DNA of 7,677 nt from Spirochaetales bacterium (GCA_021767325.1 JAASTM010000098.1:1-7677); one strand, 5' to 3'; counted from the stretch's first letter, positions 1 to 6,641 are shown. Translations and numbers: made by a program. Notes: generated by a model from the sequence alone, not told the origin.

Positions 1-1253
1 CCCAGGCGCCCCGGTTCGCTGGCATCATCTGTGTGTTTGTGATCGAGGTAGGTGCCCCGCTGGGTCGGGCAGAGAATCACTTTACTGTTACGGGCAACCG
101 CGTCTTTCACATAGGCGGCATCCCGCCAGACCGCCGTAATCGGGGTGAAGTCGGGATGCACCGTCAGCACCTCATCCCAGCCGATGATCCGCTTATCATA
201 CTCCCCGGCAATCCGGGCGGCGTGGTTCATCAGATACCCCTGCAGAGCCAGTGGAGTTTCCATCTCGTTCTGCCGCATAACCGCCCGGCAGGAGGGACAC
301 TCCTCCCAACGTTCGGTGGGGCACTCGTCTCCGCCGAGGTGCATATAGTCGGAGGGAAACAGTCGGCATACATGTCGCATTACCGCTTCGATGAAGGGAA
401 AGACCTCCGGAGTCCCGGCGCAGAGCACCTGCTTGAAAATGCCGTGCCGCACCGGCACCTCGATCTGCTCTTTGCGGCAGGAGAGGTGGGGGTAGGCGGC
501 AATAGCCGCGGACATGTGGCCGGGCAGATCGATTTCCGGCACCACGCTGATCCCGCGGCGATAGGCGTGTTCTATAACCCGGCCTATCTCCTGCCGGGTG
601 TAGTAGCCGCCGTAGCGGCCGTGGTCGGTGGTCATGTCATCGCGCCAGGCCCCGATTTCCGTTAGCTTGGGGAAGCCGGGAATGGCAATCCGCCAGCCCT
701 GATCGTCTGTCAGGTGCCAGTGAAACACGTTGTAGTGATGCAGCGCCAATAGATCGAGGTAGTGCAGGATAAACTCGACCGGAAAGATGTGCCGGGAGAC
801 GTCGAGCATCGCCCCGCGCCATTCGAGCGCCGGCATATCGGTAATTTCAACGCCTTTGAGCGGGTAGATCTGCTCGCGGCTCTCGGACGGCGGCAGTGCG
901 AGCATGAACTGCGCCAGGCTGTGGTAGGCGTGAATGAAGCCGGCCCGCCCGCCGGCCCGAATCTGTAGTTCGCTGCGGCTGACGTGCATGCAATACTCTT
1001 CCGTCTGCAGGCGCTCGCTCATCTCCAGTATAATGACCGGTCGCTCGGCGCCTGCATATTCGGCTTTCAGTTGGGCTGCCGGGCGGCCGCTGCGGGTCCT
1101 GAGAATGAGGTCGAAGTCCATGGCCATCAGCAGGGCGAAATTCTCGGCGATGTAATCCTGTTCGCAGAGAACCGGCACTTCGGCTGAGAGGGTGAATATG
1201 CCGTTTTTCGGTTCAACGTGAAGCGGTGCGGGTATTATCGTGTTCCAGTTCAT
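1..1253 (-). CDS. Beta-N-acetylhexosaminidase, glycoside hydrolase family 20 (partial, C-terminus beyond left edge)
   Basis: Reading from ATG at 1253 leftward gives 417 uninterrupted codons that run off the window. The protein begins MNWNTIIPAPLHVEPKNG and has no signal peptide, so it is probably cytoplasmic. Residues 1 to about 130 look like the GH20 N-terminal accessory domain. The catalytic barrel starts near 134 with GVEITDMPALEWRGAMLD, then DVSRH (151-155, R154 expected to bind sugar), FHWHLTDDQGWR (177-188), PEIDLPGH (239-246), the catalytic HLGGDE (305-310, D309-E310) and GWDE (358-361). In the family, the Asp orients the substrate 2-acetamido group as nucleophile and the Glu is the general acid, releasing terminal GlcNAc or GalNAc. 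All core motifs seen are intact; roughly the last hundred residues are missing. No Shine-Dalgarno precedes the ATG; a good promoter lies just upstream. The natural substrate (chitooligosaccharide, peptidoglycan fragment or glycan) cannot be told. Family assignment is very secure. Confidence 0.95.
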   Translation of the reverse strand, partial: MNWNTIIPAPLHVEPKNGIFTLSAEVPVLCEQDYIAENFALLMAMDFDLILRTRSGRPAAQLKAEYAGAERPVIILEMSERLQTEEYCMHVSRSELQIRAGGRAGFIHAYHSLAQFMLALPPSESREQIYPLKGVEITDMPALEWRGAMLDVSRHIFPVEFILHYLDLLALHHYNVFHWHLTDDQGWRIAIPGFPKLTEIGAWRDDMTTDHGRYGGYYTRQEIGRVIEHAYRRGISVVPEIDLPGHMSAAIAAYPHLSCRKEQIEVPVRHGIFKQVLCAGTPEVFPFIEAVMRHVCRLFPSDYMHLGGDECPTERWEECPSCRAVMRQNEMETPLALQGYLMNHAARIAGEYDKRIIGWDEVLTVHPDFTPITAVWRDAAYVKDAVARNSKVILCPTQRGTYLDHKHTDDASEPGRL

Positions 1254-1264
1254 TTTATAGGTAT

Positions 1265-1293
1265 ACTATACTCCGAATTGCCGAGCTTGACAA
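1265..1293 (-). promoter_or_regulatory. Sigma-70-type promoter for the GH20 gene
   Basis: On the minus strand, TTGTCA (1293-1288) and TATAGT (1270-1265) are separated by exactly 17 bp; each matches the consensus in five of six positions. The expected transcription start is near 1258, only about five bases before the ATG at 1253, so the mRNA would be nearly leaderless. This agrees with the lack of a Shine-Dalgarno. It is seen directly in sequence, but activity is inferred. Confidence 0.6.
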
Positions 1294-1325
1294 TTGACAG
1301 GCAGATCAATACCCTGCTCTATATT
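1287..1325 (+). promoter_or_regulatory. Candidate promoter for the Eis-like acetyltransferase gene, overlapping the divergent promoter
   Basis: Two perfect TTGACA hexamers lie at 1287-1292 and 1294-1299. The -10 is less clear: TATATT at 1320-1325 is good but 20 bp from the second hexamer, while alternatives at 17-18 bp (1317-1323) are poor matches. The first -35 overlaps the GH20 -35 on the opposite strand, so the two promoters would compete for polymerase. A downstream leader of about 35 bases carries the strong ribosome binding site. Confidence 0.4.
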
Positions 1326-1353
1326 CCGGTTACCTGCCGGTTGCCGCGAACAC

Positions 1354-1360
1354 AGGAGGA
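1354..1360 (+). promoter_or_regulatory. Ribosome binding site that fixes the GTG start of the acetyltransferase
   Basis: AGGAGGA lies six bases before GTG at 1367. It selects the GTG over the nearby ATG at 1371, which is in another frame. Confidence 0.85.
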
Positions 1361-1366
1361 ACGCAA

Positions 1367-2608
1367 GTGGATGATATAAGAATTCTCGAGAGTGCGGAAG
1401 ATTATGAGCGTTACCGCGAGCTGATTCGTTACTGCTTCAGCGACGAGTTCAGCCAGACCGCGCCGCTGTTTAATTTTTTTGGGGAGAACGATCTCTCATA
1501 CGGACTGTATGAGGAGGGTGTCTTGAACTCGGGAATCATCAGTCGAAACTTCACCTCCAACCTGTGGGGTGAGCCAATCCATTTGAACGGTATCACCTAC
1601 GTGGCCTCCGCGCCGGAGGCCCGCAACCGCGGCCACATTCGCATATTGATGGAAAGAATCCTCAAAGATGCCTACGCATCCGGCGCCCGCGCCTCGGCGC
1701 TGTACCCCTTCCTGTTCCGCTTCTATGCAAAGTTCGGCTACGGCAGTGTGGGACCGGTGTACGCGTACCGCTTCCGCCCCGAGGATATCCGGCCGGATGT
1801 GATATCCCGGGTAGGCGGCAGTTTCGAACCCCTGACCGGCGGCCGCGAAGAGCTGGACAAGACGGAGAAGATCGGGCTGTTTGCTCGGCGCTTTGATGAG
1901 GCGCAGCGGCTCTACAACCAGTGGGTACGCAATTATACCCTGGGCATCGAACTGCCCTATACCGGCGAACAGTACCGCCGCTATCTCGGAACGCAGAACG
2001 AGCAAGCCTACCTGTACCGGAATTCGGACGGAGAGGCGGTCGGCTTTATTCAATACAAAATGAGACCGGCCCGTGAGGACAACGTCAAAATCCAGGTAAA
2101 CCGGTTTGCCTACAGCTCTGAGGAAGGGTTCCGGGCGCTGATCGGCTTCCTGGCCCGTCACAGAAATCAGTGCCTCGAAATCAGGCTGTATCTGCCCAGC
2201 GATGTACCGCTGCAGCCGATAATGCAGGAACCGCGGATTAGGGCGAGCCGTCTGACGGAGTGGATGGCCCGGCCCCTGGCCGTCCCTGAGCTGCTGCAGA
2301 TGAAGCTCCGCACATCCGGTTTTTCGGGAACCCTGCGCTTTTCTCTGCAGGATCCTGTGATAGAGGAGAACACCGCCACTTACACCGTCAACTCCGGCGA
2401 GCTGTCGGTAAGCGCCTTCACCGGAGAAAATGAAATTTCCTTCGAAAGCTTCTCTTCACTGCTGTTCGGGGGGTATACCTGGCGGCACCTGTCGCTGACC
2501 GGACAGGTACCGAGTGCCTCCGACGGGCTCCTGACTCCCAAAACCGAAGCGGAGCTGTCCGCGCTGTTTGGCCCGGCACCTGCACTCATGTTTGGCGAGG
2601 AGTTTTGA
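1367..2608 (+). CDS. Eis-family GNAT N-acetyltransferase with C-terminal SCP2-like domain
   Basis: This is a 413-residue cytoplasmic protein with the Eis-family plan: an N-terminal GNAT fold (about 1-150), a second GNAT-like region (about 150-290) and a C-terminal sterol-carrier-like domain (about 300-413). The acetyl-CoA motif is at 79-92, with R86-N-R-G89 as the pyrophosphate loop. The family signature ALYPFLFRFYAKFGYG spans 111-126; Y120 is probably the general-acid Tyr (Y126 of mycobacterial Eis). The protein ends in Phe413, as Eis ends in a Phe whose carboxylate acts in catalysis. Eis enzymes acetylate amines, including aminoglycosides at several positions, and lysines; the substrate here is unknown. 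The start is GTG at 1367, six bases after AGGAGGA (1354-1360); the ATG at 1371 is out of frame. Length matches the family (about 400). It is divergent from the hexosaminidase, with no evident functional link. Confidence 0.9.
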   Translation: MDDIRILESAEDYERYRELIRYCFSDEFSQTAPLFNFFGENDLSYGLYEEGVLNSGIISRNFTSNLWGEPIHLNGITYVASAPEARNRGHIRILMERILKDAYASGARASALYPFLFRFYAKFGYGSVGPVYAYRFRPEDIRPDVISRVGGSFEPLTGGREELDKTEKIGLFARRFDEAQRLYNQWVRNYTLGIELPYTGEQYRRYLGTQNEQAYLYRNSDGEAVGFIQYKMRPAREDNVKIQVNRFAYSSEEGFRALIGFLARHRNQCLEIRLYLPSDVPLQPIMQEPRIRASRLTEWMARPLAVPELLQMKLRTSGFSGTLRFSLQDPVIEENTATYTVNSGELSVSAFTGENEISFESFSSLLFGGYTWRHLSLTGQVPSASDGLLTPKTEAELSALFGPAPALMFGEEF

Positions 2609-2671
2609 TTATATCACGATTATATTATTCCAGAAGAATCACTATAGCAGAGTATGTATTCAGGCCTACAC

Positions 2672-3325
2672 TCATCCGTCCCGGTCTTCTCTTATAAGAT
2701 CAACTTGATCTATCCCTTTACCCTTTTGAATTGGACTCTCATCAATTTTTTCCAATAGGGCCTTTACGGCTCCATCGATGAGTTCTGCAGTAGGCGGACC
2801 GGCCGCTGCAAAGCGGATGATCCCTTGAGAATCAACCACGTACAGATAGCAGAGATCCTCCTGGTCCATATCCAGAATGTCCTTGTAACGCTTTATGTCA
2901 CCGTAAAAAGTGGCTACCGAAGAGTGTTTTTCCTGCGGAATCCCAGAGCGCATCCCTCCGTCGATAATCCCGGACATCAGGCGCCATCCTCCGGCCAGCA
3001 TCGGAATTTCGTACATCTCCACATTGCTGCGTTTTTCAACCGGCTCGGCAAGAGCCTCCAGCCACCGGTCGATCTGCGGCTGAACCCCGCGCTTGAATGC
3101 AATCAGTATAACGTGGGTATTTTCCCGTTCGGGGTCCGGGGTTTGAAAACGGGCTCCGGCCAGGGTTTCGGCCACTAAAATCGGAAAAGCCATCCCCTCA
3201 ACATCTTCTCTTTCCATAGAGTTTCCTTCCGCACTGACGCCGCTCTGCAGAATGCATAAAATGATGACCGTAAGTATCAAGACAGTACGATTTATACTAC
3301 CAACTGTAGTGAAAGCGGTTTCCAC
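2672..3325 (-). CDS. Exported thioredoxin-fold protein resembling ATP10 family
   Basis: A 217-residue protein from GTG at 3325. Residues 13-29 are strongly hydrophobic and are followed by GVSA|EG, a plausible signal peptidase I site after A32. There is no lipobox, since the Cys at 24 is preceded by ILL-type residues. The mature part has a thioredoxin-like pattern: strand HVILIAFKRG (71-80), helix VQPQIDRWLEAL (81-92), a middle stretch EIPML (106-110) and a C-terminal strand-turn-strand with YLYVVDSQGIIRFAAAGPPT (160-179). That final segment and the PQIDRW helix resemble mitochondrial ATP10, an assembly factor of the ATP synthase membrane sector. There is no CxxC; the only Cys are C24 and C159, so thiol redox activity is unlikely. 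A second start, ATG at 3217 (Met37), has a better ribosome binding site and would give a 181-residue protein without signal. The gene is visibly richer in AT than its neighbours (24 G/C of 60 in 2701-2760). It is convergent with the acetyltransferase. The fold is fairly sure, the ATP10 link tentative, and the function unknown. Confidence 0.7.
   Translation of the reverse strand: METAFTTVGSINRTVLILTVIILCILQSGVSAEGNSMEREDVEGMAFPILVAETLAGARFQTPDPERENTHVILIAFKRGVQPQIDRWLEALAEPVEKRSNVEMYEIPMLAGGWRLMSGIIDGGMRSGIPQEKHSSVATFYGDIKRYKDILDMDQEDLCYLYVVDSQGIIRFAAAGPPTAELIDGAVKALLEKIDESPIQKGKGIDQVDLIREDRDG
3224..3230 (-). promoter_or_regulatory. Internal ribosome binding site before Met37 of the ATP10-like gene
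   Basis: On the minus strand GGAAGGA (3230-3224) lies six bases before ATG at 3217, inside the reading frame. No comparable site precedes the upstream GTG at 3325. It therefore competes as the true start or as a second start. Confidence 0.45.
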
Positions 3326-3388
3326 TTTGCAATATCAGGATAGGAAATTACCCGGGCCGCTGGACCGACCGCCCCGACCACATTTAAT

Positions 3389-3417
3389 ACTGCAATTTTG
3401 CAAAACAGTGCTATAAT
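3389..3417 (+). promoter_or_regulatory. Extended -10 promoter for the outer-membrane protein gene
   Basis: TG-C-TATAAT at 3409-3417 is a perfect extended -10 element. The 17-bp-spaced -35 position (3389-3394, ACTGCA) is poor, as often in extended -10 promoters. The predicted start near 3424 gives a leader of about 66 bases before the ATG at 3490. Confidence 0.65.
3391..3402. repeat. Perfect 12-bp palindrome TGCAATTTTGCA-type (TGCAA-TT-TTGCA), operator-like
   Basis: TGCAA (3391-3395) and TTGCA (3398-3402) form an inverted repeat around TT. It sits in the -35/-10 interval of the outer-membrane-protein promoter, ending nine bases before TATAAT, where a bound repressor would block polymerase. 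Another TTGCAA lies at 3327-3332, close to the divergent GTG. No regulator is encoded in the window, so the role is inference. Confidence 0.35.
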
Positions 3418-3420
3418 TTA

Positions 3421-3458
3421 GGGTGAGGGCGGCCCTTGCTTTTACACCCGTGCCGCCC
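3421..3458 (+). promoter_or_regulatory. Foldable 5' leader of the outer-membrane protein mRNA
   Basis: GGGCGGC (3427-3433) can pair with GCCGCCC (3452-3458), a 7-bp all-GC stem with an 18-base loop that ends 19 bases before the ribosome binding site. A competing fold pairs GGGTG (3421-3425) with CACCC (3445-3449). The two cannot form together. It may stabilise the mRNA or regulate it; no known riboswitch class is recognised. Confidence 0.35.
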
Positions 3459-3489
3459 CTGTGAACCCCACTGTACCAAGGAGGGAAAT

Positions 3490-4008
3490 ATGGGCAGGAA
3501 AATAACAGTAATCGCATTGGTTCTGGTTCTGATGGGAGCCGCGCTCCCGCTGGCCGCCGACTCGCAGGTCGATATCGGGCTGCACATTCCCTACTATATC
3601 GGCATTGAAACCGAAGACGAGGACGCCGGCGCGGCCCTCGACTACGCCTTTCTGGTTCCGGATCTCAAATACAACTACTTTTTTAACGAATCTGGTATTC
3701 GAGTTGGTATCGGTGCCCGCCTGTTCACCGTTATTCTCGAATCGATGGCCTATCCCATCGTCACCGTTGAAACCGACATCGGACAATTCCGGCTCAGCGG
3801 ACACGTAGGCGGTGGAGCTTTCCTTTTCTTCGGTCTTTTCAACAGCATCGAAACCGGTCAGATCATCCTGCCGGAAGTCTCGGTGGCCTACCGCTTCTCT
3901 GAAAGCTTTAGCATCGGGACCGGCGCCGGGTTCTTTTTCGCACCTGAGGTCGGTGACTTCAACAACTTTGCATATGTCGGCGACGTATTCGCCCGTTTCA
4001 CCTTTTAA
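3490..4008 (+). CDS. Small exported beta-barrel outer-membrane protein, hypothetical
   Basis: A 172-residue protein. The ATG at 3490 follows AAGGAGG (3478-3484) by five bases, so upstream in-frame starts are unlikely. The N-terminus MGRKITVIALVLVLMGAALP has a basic end and hydrophobic core, with cleavage predicted after LAA (about residue 23, before DSQ). The mature chain is made of short alternating strands rich in Tyr, Phe and Gly (HIPYYIG, LKYNYFF, GIRVGIGARLF, VGGGAFLFF, FSIGTGAGFFFA) and ends FARFTF. A C-terminal Phe is the usual Bam recognition signal of outer-membrane barrels. The length would suit about eight strands, like OmpA/OmpX-sized barrels, but I do not recognise a named family. 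It has its own promoter and is divergent from the ATP10-like gene and convergent with hppA. The function is unknown; the barrel assignment is fairly confident. Confidence 0.8.
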   Translation: MGRKITVIALVLVLMGAALPLAADSQVDIGLHIPYYIGIETEDEDAGAALDYAFLVPDLKYNYFFNESGIRVGIGARLFTVILESMAYPIVTVETDIGQFRLSGHVGGGAFLFFGLFNSIETGQIILPEVSVAYRFSESFSIGTGAGFFFAPEVGDFNNFAYVGDVFARFTF

Positions 4009-4035
4009 TATTTAAAAAGGATTCACGTCCTGTAG

Positions 4036-4079
4036 AAAACCGGCCTGTGGGCAGCCGCTGCGGCTGCCCCAGTAGCCGG
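4036..4079 (-). terminator. Intrinsic terminator of the hppA operon
   Basis: Between the convergent genes, GGGCAGCCG (4049-4057) and CGGCTGCCC (4061-4069) form a perfect 9-bp stem with a 3-base loop. It is extended by CTG/CAG (4045-4047 with 4070-4072) and, past small bulges, CCGGC/GCCGG (4040-4044 with 4075-4079). On the minus strand the hairpin is followed by TTTT (4039-4036), the classic layout, right after the hppA stop at 4083. On the plus strand there is no T-run, so termination of the outer-membrane gene here would be weaker. Confidence 0.8.
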
Positions 4080-4082
4080 GCC

Positions 4083-6272
4083 TTACAGCAGGTGATAGGC
4101 CACCGCCACACCAGCCGTCACAACCGAAACCATGCTCATCAGTTTAATCAGGATGTTCAGGCTGGGCCCCGAAGTATCCTTGAAGGGGTCGCCCACCGTA
4201 TCGCCCACCACGGTGGCTGAGTGGGCCTGTGAGCCCTTGCCTCCGAAATTATCCTCTTCGATAAACTTCTTGGCATTGTCCCAGGCCCCGCCGGCGTTGG
4301 CCATAAAGACCGCCAGAATAAATCCGGCGCCCAGGGCTCCTATCAGCAGCCCCATCACGCCCGGCACTCCGATAAACACGCCGGTTAAGATCGGCACCAG
4401 AATAGCCAGGGCCGAGGGCAGAATCATCTCCAGCTGCGCCGCCTTGGTGGAAATAGCCACGCAGCGGGCGTAGTCGGGCTTCTGCTCGCCCTTCAGAATA
4501 CCCGGCATCTCCTCGAACTGCCGGCGCACCTCGTTGATCATCTTCTGGGCCGCCCGGCCCACCGCGTTCATGGTGATACCGCTGAACACGAATGCCATCA
4601 TCGAGCCCAGAAAGATGCCAACCAGCACCTTCGGATTCATCAGGTTCACCCGGAAAGCATCCATAAACTGCAGAAAACTCGCTTCGGCAGTTTCGATGAC
4701 CTGGCCGCCGCGCAGCTCGAGGGTGGTGAACTCGCCCCCGATAATCTCGCTCATGGCAATCTTCACCTCCTGAATGTAGGAGGCCAGCAGGGCCAGGGCC
4801 GTCAGGGCCGCCGAACCGATAGCAAAGCCCTTGCCGGTGGCCGCATTGGTGTTGCCCAGGCTGTCCAGGGCATCGGTGCGGGTGCGAACCTCTTCCTCCA
4901 GCCCGGCCATCTCGGCATTGCCGCCGGCGTTATCGGCGATCGGCCCGTAGGCGTCCGAGGCCAGGGTGATGCCCAGGGTCGAGAGCATCCCCACCGCCGC
5001 AATGCCGATGCCGTACAGCCCCATGGCGGTGTTGTCAAAGTCCCATCCGGCCGAGAAAGTGAAGGCCAGGATTATCGCCGCTACAATCGCCAGCACTGGC
5101 ACTGCGGTGGAAATCATTCCGGTTCCCACACCGGAGATAATTACCGTGGCCGGCCCGGTCTGTCCGCTCTCGGAGATCAGCTGGGTGGGCCGGTGCGATG
5201 AGGAGGTAAAAAACTCGGTGGATTTTCCTATCACGATGCCGGCCAGCAGCCCGGTGACAATCGAGAATCCGATCCCCACCCAGTTGCTGATGCCCAGGGC
5301 ATACAGCACTACAAAGGCGAACACGGCAATCAGCACCGCGCTGGTGTTCACCCCGCGGCTGAGCGCCCTCAAAAGATTTTCCTGGGTGGCATCCTCGCGG
5401 CTGCGCACCAGCAGTATGCCCAGAATCGACAGCAGAATGCCGACTCCGGCAATCAGCATCGGGGCGATAACCGCCCGCAGCTGCTCCTGGCCGCCGGCCG
5501 AGGCAAAGGCGGTTGCCCCCAGGGCGGTGGTGGCCAGAATAGAGCCGCAGTACGACTCGTACAAGTCGGCCCCCATACCGGCCACGTCGCCCACGTTGTC
5601 GCCGACATTGTCGGCGATGGTGGCGGGATTCCGCGGGTCGTCCTCCGGAATGCCTTCCTCCACTTTTCCCACCAGGTCGGCGCCCACATCGGCGGCCTTG
5701 GTGTAGATACCACCACCCACACGGGCGAAGAGGGCGTAGGCCGACGCGCCCATCTCGAATGTGAGCATGGTGGTGGTAATTACGATCAGGTTATCGGCAT
5801 ACACCTGCCGCAGCACTACGAACCAAATCGAAATGTCCAGCAATCCCAGTCCGACAACCACCAGCCCCATTACCGCACCGCTGCGGAAGGCGATCTGAAG
5901 CCCCTTGTTCAGCGATTCCATGGCCGCATTGGTGGTGCGGGCCGAGGCCAAGGTGGCCATCCGCATGCCCAGATACCCGGCCAGGGCCGAGAAGAATCCC
6001 CCGGTCAAAAAGGCGAAGGGAACCCAGGGATTTTGCACATGCAGCACGTACGACAAAAACACGAACAGCACCACCATGCCGGCGAAAAAGTACGCTACCA
6101 CCCGGTACTGCTGGCGGATATAGGCCATGGCACCCTCACGGACCGCCTTGGCGATCTCCTTCATCGTGTCGGTGCCCTCACTCTCCTTCAGGGTCTGTCG
6201 GTAAAAATAGTACGCTGCTCCGAGCGCAATTAGTGAGGTAATCGGAGCCAGCCAAAAAATTGGGGTAATCAC
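4083..6272 (-). CDS. hppA: Membrane-bound K+-dependent pyrophosphatase, probably Na+-translocating
   Basis: A 729-residue polytopic membrane protein, close to the 726 of Thermotoga TmPPase, with a full-length and intact set of about 16 helices. It couples PPi hydrolysis to cation export. Substrate and Mg-binding motifs are present: [14 protein letters not shown] (192-205), DNVGDNVGD (221-229) and, near the C-terminus, [16 protein letters not shown] (688-703). K+ dependence is indicated by A477 and G480 in [10 protein letters not shown] (473-482), where K+-independent enzymes have Lys and usually Thr. The semi-conserved Glu sits at E239 in ADLYES, the position found in Na+-pumping TmPPase, rather than four residues later as in plant H+-PPase. 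Na+ (or dual Na+/H+) transport is therefore inferred. N476 replaces the usual Thr of GNTT. The start is GTG at 6272, five bases after AAGGAGG (6284-6278). It lies 35 bases behind the small DUF2007-like gene and is probably cotranscribed with it. Confidence 0.97.
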   Translation of the reverse strand: MITPIFWLAPITSLIALGAAYYFYRQTLKESEGTDTMKEIAKAVREGAMAYIRQQYRVVAYFFAGMVVLFVFLSYVLHVQNPWVPFAFLTGGFFSALAGYLGMRMATLASARTTNAAMESLNKGLQIAFRSGAVMGLVVVGLGLLDISIWFVVLRQVYADNLIVITTTMLTFEMGASAYALFARVGGGIYTKAADVGADLVGKVEEGIPEDDPRNPATIADNVGDNVGDVAGMGADLYESYCGSILATTALGATAFASAGGQEQLRAVIAPMLIAGVGILLSILGILLVRSREDATQENLLRALSRGVNTSAVLIAVFAFVVLYALGISNWVGIGFSIVTGLLAGIVIGKSTEFFTSSSHRPTQLISESGQTGPATVIISGVGTGMISTAVPVLAIVAAIILAFTFSAGWDFDNTAMGLYGIGIAAVGMLSTLGITLASDAYGPIADNAGGNAEMAGLEEEVRTRTDALDSLGNTNAATGKGFAIGSAALTALALLASYIQEVKIAMSEIIGGEFTTLELRGGQVIETAEASFLQFMDAFRVNLMNPKVLVGIFLGSMMAFVFSGITMNAVGRAAQKMINEVRRQFEEMPGILKGEQKPDYARCVAISTKAAQLEMILPSALAILVPILTGVFIGVPGVMGLLIGALGAGFILAVFMANAGGAWDNAKKFIEEDNFGGKGSQAHSATVVGDTVGDPFKDTSGPSLNILIKLMSMVSVVTAGVAVAYHLL

Positions 6273-6307
6273 GAGTGCCTCCTTACAATTTGAAATAAAC
6301 TCTAAAA

Positions 6308-6565
6308 CTATTCTGCGGGGTCGTTTTCAGCCGGACCGGCCTCCACAACCTCCTTATACAACTGCTCCACCTCTTCCACTCGTTCGAGCGGCACTTCTAC
6401 ATGGCCCCAGCCGTGTTCCAGCTGAAACAGACCGGCGTAGGCGGAGTCGTGGTACGAAACCATATGGTAAGGAATCTCCCGGTCCTGCAGGACCGATTCC
6501 AGATAGCGGGCGTCAATCTCTTTTTCAATTGGTATTACATTGGGGCGTTTTTTGACGGGAAACAT
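6308..6565 (-). CDS. Small DUF2007-like protein, first gene of the hppA operon
   Basis: An 85-residue soluble acidic protein with no signal peptide or membrane segment. From residue 9 the pattern [20 protein letters not shown] (an N-terminal strand, then helix), a central strand [13 protein letters not shown] (29-41), then [20 protein letters not shown] (53-72) is the beta-alpha-beta-beta-alpha plan of small ferredoxin-like DUF2007 proteins (called putative signal-transducing protein). The last 10 residues (GPAENDPAE) look disordered. ATG at 6565 follows AAGGAG (6577-6572) by six bases. It sits directly behind a strong promoter and 35 bases ahead of hppA, with no terminator between them. Family membership is moderate; function is unknown, and a link to the pump or to PPi is only inferred from position. 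Confidence 0.8.
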   Translation of the reverse strand: MFPVKKRPNVIPIEKEIDARYLESVLQDREIPYHMVSYHDSAYAGLFQLEHGWGHVEVPLERVEEVEQLYKEVVEAGPAENDPAE

Positions 6566-6583
6566 TCAGAACTCCTTTCCTTA

Positions 6584-6612
6584 AGTATACTTGCAAAAAT
6601 TTCTAATGGCAA
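6584..6612 (-). promoter_or_regulatory. Promoter of the DUF2007-like/hppA operon
   Basis: On the minus strand TTGCCA (6612-6607), a 17-bp spacer and TATACT (6589-6584) match the sigma-70 consensus in ten of twelve positions. The start site would be near 6577, so the leader is about a dozen bases and is mostly the ribosome binding site (6577-6572). Confidence 0.75.
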
Positions 6613-6626
6613 ATCGCAGCAAAAAG

Positions 6627-6632
6627 TACTAT
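6627..6632 (+). promoter_or_regulatory. Candidate -10 element of the MBL-fold gene, implying a leaderless mRNA
   Basis: TACTAT at 6627-6632 lies nine bases before ATG at 6642. No good -35 is found at 16-18 bp. A second candidate, TAAAAT at 6636-6641, abuts the ATG and would be too close. There is no Shine-Dalgarno in the stretch before the ATG. Confidence 0.35.
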
Positions 6633-6641
6633 CTTTAAAAT

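Noticed and set aside
33..665. 210-codon plus-strand open frame at the left end
   Set aside because: It is antisense to the GH20 gene, whose minus-strand frame carries HLGGDE and other motifs; the plus-strand product has no recognisable pattern.
1496..2161. 221-codon minus-strand open frame inside the acetyltransferase gene
   Set aside because: Antisense shadow of a clearly conserved Eis-family frame; low-complexity product with no domain and no ribosome binding site considered convincing.
2609..2671. Terminator between the convergent acetyltransferase and ATP10-like genes
   Set aside because: Only a 4-bp stem (ATTC/GAAT) is visible and no T-run follows it; not supportable.
3436..3489. Upstream in-frame extension of the outer-membrane protein
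   Set aside because: It would place Cys- and Pro-rich residues before the signal peptide; the ATG at 3490 has AAGGAGG five bases upstream and a standard signal peptide.
3335..3517. 60-codon minus-strand open frame in the divergent intergenic region
   Set aside because: It overlaps the promoter and leader of the outer-membrane protein and has no family pattern or ribosome binding site.
4966..5706. 246-codon plus-strand open frame inside hppA
   Set aside because: Shadow frame opposite the conserved pyrophosphatase core; Ser/Pro/Ala-rich translation typical of antisense to GC-rich membrane-protein genes.
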